A stretch of 16,441 nucleotides of DNA, taken from UBA6059 sp964351595 (GTDB taxonomy: Bacteria; Bacteroidota; Bacteroidia; Cytophagales; Cyclobacteriaceae). The notes under the pieces were generated by a model, which was given only the letters and a program-made list of their open reading frames with translations, was not told the DNA's origin and made no database searches. The translations under genes were made by a program, and so were the position numbers. This document shows positions 6,310-12,052 of the stretch, piece by piece (position 1 is the stretch's first letter; each line of letters opens with the position of its first letter). The stretch is taken from contig CAYGOT010000103.1 in assembly GCA_964351595.1 (NCBI GenBank), positions 1-16,441 of the forward strand, read 5' to 3'.

Positions 6310-6356
6310 TCAAAGCTATTTACAGATTGATTAGGCCGACTCCTTTTTGAAAGGAG
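6294..6356 (+). promoter_or_regulatory. rsgA: Two-hairpin leader structure upstream of rsgA
   Basis: Hairpin B: perfect 10-bp stem GCCTAATCAA (6304-6313) / TTGATTAGGC (6327-6336) with a 13-base loop. Hairpin C: perfect 7-bp stem CTCCTTT (6340-6346) / AAAGGAG (6350-6356) with loop TTG. A small G/C hairpin A, GGCG (6294-6297) / CGCC (6303-6306), shares bases 6304-6306 with B, so A and B exclude each other; a ribosome at the upstream ORF's stop codon would cover the left arm of B. Hairpin C buries a good Shine-Dalgarno-like AAAGGAG, yet the rsgA ATG is 36 bases further on and no start codon lies in between. No T run follows C, so it is not an intrinsic terminator. Function (attenuation or translational control) is inferred. 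Confidence 0.55.
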
Positions 6357-6392
6357 ACAGAATCTCTATTTCCACATTTTACTTTTTTAGCA

Positions 6393-7454
6393 ATGAATTT
6401 ATTAGAATCAATAGGTCTAAACGACCACTTTAAGAATTACATATTACGGCACAATCTTTCCCCACAGCAAATCGGCAGGGTACTTCGGCATGACAAAACT
6501 CAATACGTTGTAAAAACACTTCAAAAGGAAGCCCCTGGAGAGTTGACGGGGAATATTCTTCACTCCGGAAACGATTTTCCCGTTGTGGGCGATTGGGTAC
6601 AAGTCGTCGATTTTGACGACAAGTATATCATTACACAGCTACTCCAAAGATACAGCCAACTGGCGCGTAAATCTGTTCAAAGCGACAGTCGAACTCAGTT
6701 GATAGGGGCAAATATTGATCAGGCCTTCATAGTACAAAGCATGGATCATGACTTCAACCTCAACAGGTTGGAGCGGTACATCACTATGGCCTATGATGGC
6801 AGTATCCAGCCTATTGTGATCTTGAATAAGTCTGATCTGGTGACAGAGACCGAACTGAACGAAATCATCTCTTCAGTCAGGAAGCGGATCAACAAAGAGA
6901 TTCGGATATTGGCCTTTAGCGCACTACAGGAGCAAGACCTTACCAATCTGAACGATTTGCTTAGCCCGGGTACCACATCATGCTTTATTGGGTCCTCTGG
7001 CGTAGGGAAGTCGACTATCGTCAACCGGCTCTTAGACGCAGATCTTCAACTGACCGCTGCGATAAGTGATGCAACAAACAAAGGGCGGCACACAACTACT
7101 TCCAGACAACTCTTCTTTGTAAAAGGAGGTGGAATGGTCATCGATACCCCAGGAATGCGAGAACTGGGGTTAGCAGCAACAGAGGAAGGCTTAAAAACCG
7201 GCTTTTCGTCTATTTCGGAGCTATCCGAACAATGTAGGTTCACTGATTGCACGCATCAGGATGAGCCAGGTTGTGCCGTGCAAAAGGCTGTATCCGATGG
7301 GCAACTTGATGCAGATCAACTAGATAACTACCATAAACTCGTCCATGAGTCCAGGCGATTTCAAAAGACAAAAGCCGAGATGAACAGAGAGGGAAAGCGG
7401 TTTGGCAAGATCTACAAGGAAGCTCAGGCACATAGGAAAACCAGGAAGCCTTAG
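6393..7454 (+). CDS. rsgA: Ribosome small-subunit-dependent GTPase A (RsgA/YjeQ)
   Basis: RsgA is a circularly permuted GTPase that checks late assembly of the 30S subunit near the decoding centre and releases itself by GTP hydrolysis. Seen in order: N-terminal OB-fold (~30-100, with VVGDWVQV at 64-71), G4 NKSD (145-148), G5 FSAL (175-178), G1 GSSGVGKS (200-207), G2 region GRHTTT (231-236), G3 DTPG (251-254), and the C-terminal zinc knuckle C281-x4-C286-x-H288-x5-C294. The order G4-G5-G1-G2-G3 is the family's hallmark. At 353 residues it is of normal length. It has its own promoter and structured leader just upstream, and its end faces the plsC end with 25 bp between and no visible terminator hairpin. 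Confidence 0.95.
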   Translation: MNLLESIGLNDHFKNYILRHNLSPQQIGRVLRHDKTQYVVKTLQKEAPGELTGNILHSGNDFPVVGDWVQVVDFDDKYIITQLLQRYSQLARKSVQSDSRTQLIGANIDQAFIVQSMDHDFNLNRLERYITMAYDGSIQPIVILNKSDLVTETELNEIISSVRKRINKEIRILAFSALQEQDLTNLNDLLSPGTTSCFIGSSGVGKSTIVNRLLDADLQLTAAISDATNKGRHTTTSRQLFFVKGGGMVIDTPGMRELGLAATEEGLKTGFSSISELSEQCRFTDCTHQDEPGCAVQKAVSDGQLDADQLDNYHKLVHESRRFQKTKAEMNREGKRFGKIYKEAQAHRKTRKP

Positions 7455-7479
7455 AGGAGCAATTTACACCCAGGATGAC

Positions 7480-8172
7480 TTAATCACGCTTGAGGGCAAT
7501 CATGTCGGACCGAGTATTATCGACAAACTCTTTCAAGCTGATTGAGTCTCCTTTTTTTCTGGGTACTCCCAAATCTACGTACACCACTCCCGGGTTAAGC
7601 TTCAGCGAAAAAGGAGGCACTACCTTCTCTGCACCAGATATAGCAACCGGTACGACGGACAGATCAGACTCGGACGCCAATACAAATGGGCCTTTCTTAA
7701 ACTCACTCACCTGACCATCTTTACTCCTGGTTCCTTCCGGAAACATGATTACATTCTTGCCCTTCTTGATTAGTCTACCCGCCCTTTTCAAGCTGTGGAC
7801 AGCCTTCTCACGGTTTTGGCGATCTATGAAAATCATTCCGGTAGCCCACATATACCAACCTACAAAGGGCATACGTTTAATCTCCTTCTTGGCTACAAAG
7901 TGAAGGTTGATTGGTATGACCCTGAACAGCACTGGTATATCCAGGAACGACAAGTGATTGGATACGAATATGTAAGACTCGTGTGGGTTGATATGTTCAA
8001 GGCCGGATACCTCCAATTTGACACCACAAAACCAAAGAATACCTGGTGCCCACATAGTTCGAGCCATCATAACCGGCACCTTCTGATTAAAGGTCAGCAC
8101 CAGGGCAATCATGGAAAGCGTTATTAGCAAAGCCGTCCAAAGGAGGCAAAGAAAATATCTAAAAAGTGGCAT
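7480..8172 (-). CDS. plsC: 1-acyl-sn-glycerol-3-phosphate acyltransferase (PlsC family)
   Basis: PlsC transfers an acyl chain to the sn-2 position of lysophosphatidic acid to make phosphatidic acid, at the inner membrane. Seen: an N-terminal membrane helix (~6-28), the catalytic NHLSFLD with the H73-x4-D78 motif, the FIDR block (115-118), and the substrate-binding FPEGTRS (144-150). At 230 residues it has the usual length. It is the last gene of the minus-strand set yidD - gre-like - plsC, 50 bp after the Gre-like gene, and ends 25 bp from the convergent rsgA. A 110-codon open frame on the plus strand inside it is a shadow. Confidence 0.93.
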   Translation of the reverse strand: MPLFRYFLCLLWTALLITLSMIALVLTFNQKVPVMMARTMWAPGILWFCGVKLEVSGLEHINPHESYIFVSNHLSFLDIPVLFRVIPINLHFVAKKEIKRMPFVGWYMWATGMIFIDRQNREKAVHSLKRAGRLIKKGKNVIMFPEGTRSKDGQVSEFKKGPFVLASESDLSVVPVAISGAEKVVPPFSLKLNPGVVYVDLGVPRKKGDSISLKEFVDNTRSDMIALKRD

Positions 8173-8222
8173 ACCTGTTGGAAGGCTGCAAAACTAAGAA
8201 AAAAGGCTACTGATCAAAGTGG

Positions 8223-8681
8223 CTATATGATCTCTTTGATAGTGATTGTCTTTCCGTTGAATTCAATTTTATCACCTTTCTTTTTATCCAATATCAACTG
8301 GCCTATGGGTGATTGGGGTGAGATGACAAATACAGCTTTATTATCAATGTCTACTTTTCCGATAGGTGCGCCCAGGTAATAAAGTGCCTGACCGGTATTC
8401 ACCAACGCCCCGCGGCTGGCAAGGCTGTTAGACTTCTTGGGGTCGAGAATTTGTATATTCTGTAGTTGCCGGATGGCCTCTGATCTTTGTAAGCCAATTC
8501 GTTCTATTTCAGACTGGATCATAGCACGACTCGTTTCATACTTATCGCCCATGGTACTTTTTGCCTCTGCCATCATCGACTCGCTCATATCGACTATGGT
8601 CTGTGAGAGTTCGTCAATTTTGGTTTGGAGTATAGTCAGACACTGCTCATGAATAAGCAGTTTGGTTTCTAAATTCATCAT
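8223..8681 (-). CDS. GreA/GreB-like transcription elongation factor, Bacteroidota type
   Basis: This 152-residue protein resembles Gre factors, which enter the secondary channel of RNA polymerase and stimulate transcript cleavage. Seen: an N-terminal helical hairpin/coiled coil (~1-85) whose tip reads STMGDKYETSRAM, and a C-terminal FKBP-like domain (~90-152) with ISPQSPIGQLILDKKKGDKIEFNGKTI, very like the SPIG(R/Q)-A-L-L-GK-x-GD signature of GreA. The tip has acidic residues (D and E) where GreA has its catalytic pair, but the DLxENAEYH motif itself is absent, so cleavage activity is not certain. Proteins of this kind are often misannotated as 3-oxoacyl-ACP synthase. The ATG at 8681 lies 23 bp after the yidD stop, so the two are likely co-transcribed. 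Confidence 0.75.
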   Translation of the reverse strand: MMNLETKLLIHEQCLTILQTKIDELSQTIVDMSESMMAEAKSTMGDKYETSRAMIQSEIERIGLQRSEAIRQLQNIQILDPKKSNSLASRGALVNTGQALYYLGAPIGKVDIDNKAVFVISPQSPIGQLILDKKKGDKIEFNGKTITIKEII

Positions 8682-8704
8682 TCTTGGTACTTTATCGAAT
8701 TATT

Positions 8705-8926
8705 CTAAGGTACTGGATCATAGCCACTTCCACCCCATGGATGACAAGATAGTATTCTTTTAATGCCTAGCCATCCGCCCTTGATTGGCCCGTGTTTTAA
8801 AATTGCCTCTTTCGTATAGTGAGAGCATGAAGGACTATACCTGCAGCTCGAAGGGAACAGCGGAGATATCCCATATTGGTAAAAAACAATGGGCAATGTA
8901 AACAATCGTCTAATCCACTTCCTCAA
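8705..8926 (-). CDS. yidD: Membrane protein insertion efficiency factor YidD
   Basis: YidD is a small inner-face membrane-associated protein that helps the YidC/Sec insertion route. The 73 residues hold the full family signature: an amphipathic N-terminus, YQYGISPLFPSSCRYSPSCS with the conserved cysteines (~16-35), ..YTKEAILKHGPIKGGWLGIKR, and LSCHPWGGSGYDPVP at the end. The start is TTG at 8926; no ATG lies in frame upstream, and the family N-terminus fits. It is the first gene of the minus-strand set and is divergent from the Omp85-family gene, 135-153 bp away. Confidence 0.92.
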   Translation of the reverse strand: MRKWIRRLFTLPIVFYQYGISPLFPSSCRYSPSCSHYTKEAILKHGPIKGGWLGIKRILSCHPWGGSGYDPVP

Positions 8927-8959
8927 TCTTCCGGGGGTTTTATCAAAAATGTCAACGTT

Positions 8960-8975
8960 TTTTTAATATTAAAAA
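8960..8975. repeat. Perfect A/T palindrome in the yidD/Omp85 divergent gap
   Basis: TTTTTAATATTAAAAA is a perfect 16-bp palindrome near the middle of the shared 5' region of two divergent genes. Position favours an operator or an A/T-rich promoter-strengthening element, but such palindromes arise easily in A/T-rich spacers. No full TAnnTTTG box was found in this gap. Confidence 0.4.
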
Positions 8976-9079
8976 TTCAATTCGCTACGTTAACTTGCGT
9001 GGCGCACGGGAGTCCTCTTTACAATAGTCCTCAAATCAATATGGAATAGGTAAAAGGTGAGTTGAAGTTGAATTGGAGC

Positions 9080-10552
9080 ATGGGAAAAACCACCTGTATT
9101 ACAATCATTATCTTATTATTGGCGCTTTGTTCGAATGCGCAAATAATTGAGTTGCCTGGTACAATTAACCCAAAAGTCGACACTGCGGATCGTCAAGTTA
9201 AGGTGACAAAGGTCTACATTCTTGGTAACGTTAAGACCAAGGAATCCATCATACTTCGTGAACTCAACTTTGAGATTGGTGATACATTCCTGCTAAGTGA
9301 GCTGAAAGCCATCATTGCCAGAGATGAGCAAAAGGTATTTAACCTAAGGCTCTTCAATACTGCAAAGATTACCATACTTGAGACTGCACCGGATGAGGTG
9401 GAAATTCTCCTCCAAGTGACAGAGCGATGGTACACCTTCCCGATACCACTTTTTAAGCTTGCCGACCGAAACTTCAATGACTGGTGGGTAAATCGTGATC
9501 GAGACCTCTCAAGGGTAAACTATGGCCTCAAGCTGTACAAATACAATATGAGAGGTAGAAATGAGCGCCTAAGACTAATAGCTCAATTCGGATTTACAAG
9601 AGAGTTTTCACTCAATTATCGAGTACCTTATATCAATAAAAAGCAGCAAGAGGGTCTGATTTTTGATTTTACCTATCGGGAAAGAAAAAATGTTACTTAC
9701 AATACAGATGATCACATCCCGACTTTTTTGGAATCAAATGACCTGGAGCCAAGTAGCAACTACTACAACGAGATTTTAAGCAAAGGCTACAATGCTAATG
9801 TTACCTATTCCTACCGGGCTTCTTTTTTCAGTTTTCACTATCTATCGATGGGCTTCACGACTCGAGAGGTGGCAGACACAGTAGTTGCTCTCAACCCTAA
9901 TATGCTCGGAGGTGGGCGCACAATCAACCGATATCTAAATTTGAGCTATAGGTTCGTTCGTGACCTTAGGGACTTTGTCAATTATCCGCTTAAAGGGTTT
10001 TATCTGGAAGCAAGTACAGTCAAGCAAGGCCTGAGTCTTTATGATGATGTAGATATCTGGAGAGCAGACTTGCAGTACTCTAAGTACTTCGACATGGGGA
10101 AAGACTGGTACTTCAGTGGTACACTGAGCGGCAGTATCTCCTTACCGCTAGATCAGCCCTATGCGTACAATCAGGCATTGGGTTTTTCCCGAGATATCAT
10201 CCGAGGCTATGAACTAGACGTGATAGAGGGCCCGAGAAGGGTTTTGAGTAAGTTCAACCTCAAAAAGAAACTGTTTGGAAAAACATTCCATATGCCCAAT
10301 CCGCCTATTGATCAATTCAGAAACATTCCGCTGGCAATCTATGCCAAGCTGTTTTTTGACTCTGGATGGGTGGACAACTATCCGATCTATAAGCGCCAGG
10401 GTATCAACGATCGTCTGACGAATACCTATCTGTGGGGTATGGGTGCAGGAGTAGATATCGTCACGCTTTATGATTTCGTCATCCGGCCTGAGTATACCGT
10501 CAATAGTGATGGCAACACCTTCTTCTTCCTCAATTTCAAGGCTGATTTCTAG
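9080..10552 (+). CDS. Omp85/BamA-family outer-membrane protein with a single POTRA domain
   Basis: Seen: signal peptide MGKTTCITIIILLLALCSNA followed by Q; one POTRA domain at ~41-117 (VTKVYILGNVKTKESIILREL ... VEILLQVTERW); and a C-terminal region of ~365 residues with alternating aromatic/polar strands, an IIRGYE motif like the conserved VRGF/Y of the Omp85 strand-13 loop, and a terminal aromatic residue (FFFLNFKADF). Omp85 proteins insert or move proteins (or lipids) across the outer membrane; BamA proper has several POTRA domains, so this is an accessory member whose cargo is unknown. ATG 9080 is preferred over TTG 9062 because it gives a compact signal peptide; the longer form is possible, with AAAGGTGA upstream. 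The gene ends tail to tail with the MORN_2 gene, overlapping 17 bp. Confidence 0.85.
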   Translation: MGKTTCITIIILLLALCSNAQIIELPGTINPKVDTADRQVKVTKVYILGNVKTKESIILRELNFEIGDTFLLSELKAIIARDEQKVFNLRLFNTAKITILETAPDEVEILLQVTERWYTFPIPLFKLADRNFNDWWVNRDRDLSRVNYGLKLYKYNMRGRNERLRLIAQFGFTREFSLNYRVPYINKKQQEGLIFDFTYRERKNVTYNTDDHIPTFLESNDLEPSSNYYNEILSKGYNANVTYSYRASFFSFHYLSMGFTTREVADTVVALNPNMLGGGRTINRYLNLSYRFVRDLRDFVNYPLKGFYLEASTVKQGLSLYDDVDIWRADLQYSKYFDMGKDWYFSGTLSGSISLPLDQPYAYNQALGFSRDIIRGYELDVIEGPRRVLSKFNLKKKLFGKTFHMPNPPIDQFRNIPLAIYAKLFFDSGWVDNYPIYKRQGINDRLTNTYLWGMGAGVDIVTLYDFVIRPEYTVNSDGNTFFFLNFKADF

Positions 10553-11171
10553 GGTTGATAGGTATTTTCTTACCTTTTTTATTGTAGGAGTACCAATCAC
10601 CGACAGCCTCACCCTTGTCGTACCGCCCTTCGTATTCCAGCTCCCCCTTTTTGTTGTAGAACTTCCATAGCCGATGCTCTAACCCGTCGAGATAATCTCC
10701 GGATTGTATAATGACACCTTTCTCATCATAGGTTTTCCAGTGGCCGTTGGGTAAGCCTCCCTCATACTCCCCTTCCCTTATCAGAATGCCTGTTTCGTCA
10801 TAAAACACCCAATAACCCTCATACAATCCATTAACAAAAATCCCTTTCTTCTCAAGTTGGCCATTGCTATGATAATAGTAGGACGAATCGGATTGTAGAC
10901 CATTTTTCCAAGACTCCTTTGCGATGAGGTTTTCCGCTTCATCATAGTACTTCACTATACCATCCAATTGACCATCGACATAGGTCTCCTCAGCGCTTTT
11001 ATTCCCGCTAGGGTAATAATACAGCCAGTCCCCCTCCTTCTTTCCATTTTGGAGCTCACCGACGGCCTTCACCTGTCCATTGTCATATTTCTCCTCTTGT
11101 ATTTGCGCTAGCGCAAAATGGCTATAGAGCGACAACCCAAAAGCTAAAAGGACAGAAAATACAATTTTCAT
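10536..11171 (-). CDS. Secreted MORN_2-repeat protein (YwqK-like)
   Basis: A 211-residue protein with signal peptide MKIVFSVLLAFGLSLYSHFA (cut near LAQ, ~23) and then about seven tandem MORN_2-type units of ~22 residues (pattern G-x-x-x-G-x-W-x-x-Y-x-x-x-G), for instance KKEGDWLYYYPSGN, YEGYWVFYDETG, PNGHWKTYDEKG and AVGDWYSYNKKG. Such proteins are often auto-labelled 'toxin-antitoxin system YwqK family antitoxin'; nothing here, such as a toxin partner, supports an antitoxin role, and the signal peptide speaks for an envelope protein. Its 3' end overlaps the Omp85 gene by 17 bp and it is divergent from the PorV-like gene, 50 bp away. Confidence 0.85.
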   Translation of the reverse strand: MKIVFSVLLAFGLSLYSHFALAQIQEEKYDNGQVKAVGELQNGKKEGDWLYYYPSGNKSAEETYVDGQLDGIVKYYDEAENLIAKESWKNGLQSDSSYYYHSNGQLEKKGIFVNGLYEGYWVFYDETGILIREGEYEGGLPNGHWKTYDEKGVIIQSGDYLDGLEHRLWKFYNKKGELEYEGRYDKGEAVGDWYSYNKKGKKIPINPRNQP

Positions 11172-11185
11172 TTAATAATGAACGG

Positions 11186-11215
11186 TTGATATTGAAACTA
11201 TAAAAATCTACTTTG
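11186..11215 (+). promoter_or_regulatory. Probable promoter of the PorV-like/HhH gene pair
   Basis: TTG at 11186-11188, a 20-bp gap, and TACTTTG at 11209-11215, a -7 box one base short of TAnnTTTG. ATG 11222 follows after six bases, the same distance as in the hicA and rsgA-leader promoters, again implying a leaderless mRNA. Confidence 0.5.
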
Positions 11216-11221
11216 CGGTCT

Positions 11222-12052
11222 ATGCAAAGACTGTGCATTTTTTCATTATTCCTGCTGTGCCTGACCTATCAGAAGGCCTCAGCGCAGAATGGAAGGTATG
11301 AAATAAGTGCGAGAAATGCTGCCATGGCTGGAGCTTCGGCCACAGTGAGTGATGCCTTCAGCGCATTTCACAATGTAGGGACGCTGGGAGCCTACGATGA
11401 AGGGTTAGCAGCTGTTGCGGGTTATCAAAATCGCTTCGGCATCAAAGAACTCTCGTTGTTCGGCTTTGGTGTTGCGGCCCCCATGAACTTTGGCACACTC
11501 AGCTTGATGGCAGGGCGCTATGGTACTACAGACCTGTACAATGAGCAGCGACTCGGCCTGGCTTTTGGTAATACGATCGACTTTGTAAGCCTTGGTGTAG
11601 CGGTAAATTATATCCAGTACAGCATCGAGACAGCCGGGACCCGAAGGATGGTCTCCATTGACTTTGGAGGGCTTGTGGAGGTTTCAAAAAACCTGATGTT
11701 CGGCGCATATATCCGCAATCTCAACCAGGCCAAGATCCAGGATTATACCGATGAACGACTGCCTACCCTCCTTGTTCTAGGTTTTTCCTATCGGCCAATA
11801 GAGTCGCTGATGGTAAATGCGGAAGTTGAAAAAGACGTTGAGCAGGACACTCAAGTGAAAGTTGGGCTTGAATACAGCCCAATACAGCAAGTCTACCTCC
11901 GCACAGGCATCAAAGTTCAACCTTTCGAAGGTGCTTTCGGGGTTGGCTTCCGTCCCAAGAGATTTTTGTTTGACTATGCCTATATCTCTACTCCTGACCT
12001 TGGTGACAAACACGAGTTGAGCATTGGCTACCTAATCACTCCACAAAAATGA
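11222..12052 (+). CDS. PorV/PorQ-family outer-membrane beta-barrel protein
   Basis: Seen: signal peptide MQRLCIFSLFLLCLTYQKAS with cleavage near AQ, then NGRYEISARNAAMAGASATVSDAFSAFHNVG, the N-terminal signature of the PorV/PorQ and FadL-like barrels of Bacteroidota, followed by regular amphipathic strands to the end. PorV proper is a type IX secretion component that carries cargo at the cell surface; this 276-residue protein is shorter than PorV and nearer PorQ-type proteins, so a T9SS role is only possible. ATG 11222 is chosen over TTG 11213 because the TTG is part of the -7 promoter box. The TGA stop overlaps the next gene's ATG (ATGA, 12049-12052), so the pair is coupled in translation. 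Confidence 0.78.
   Translation: MQRLCIFSLFLLCLTYQKASAQNGRYEISARNAAMAGASATVSDAFSAFHNVGTLGAYDEGLAAVAGYQNRFGIKELSLFGFGVAAPMNFGTLSLMAGRYGTTDLYNEQRLGLAFGNTIDFVSLGVAVNYIQYSIETAGTRRMVSIDFGGLVEVSKNLMFGAYIRNLNQAKIQDYTDERLPTLLVLGFSYRPIESLMVNAEVEKDVEQDTQVKVGLEYSPIQQVYLRTGIKVQPFEGAFGVGFRPKRFLFDYAYISTPDLGDKHELSIGYLITPQK

Noticed and set aside
6245..6392. tmRNA gene, suggested by the peptide ending ALAA followed by TAA and stem-loops
   Set aside because: Too short, no tRNA-like ends or CCA, the ORF has its own ATG right after a promoter, and the tag body does not match known Bacteroidota tags.
7795..8127. 110-codon open frame on the plus strand
   Set aside because: It lies wholly inside plsC on the other strand, whose catalytic motifs are clear; a shadow frame.
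10214..10612. 132-codon minus-strand frame across the Omp85 gene end
   Set aside because: Antisense to the Omp85 barrel and out of frame with the MORN_2 gene; no family features.
10536..11171. YwqK-family antitoxin assignment for the MORN_2 protein
   Set aside because: The label comes from repeat similarity only; the protein has a signal peptide and no toxin partner nearby.
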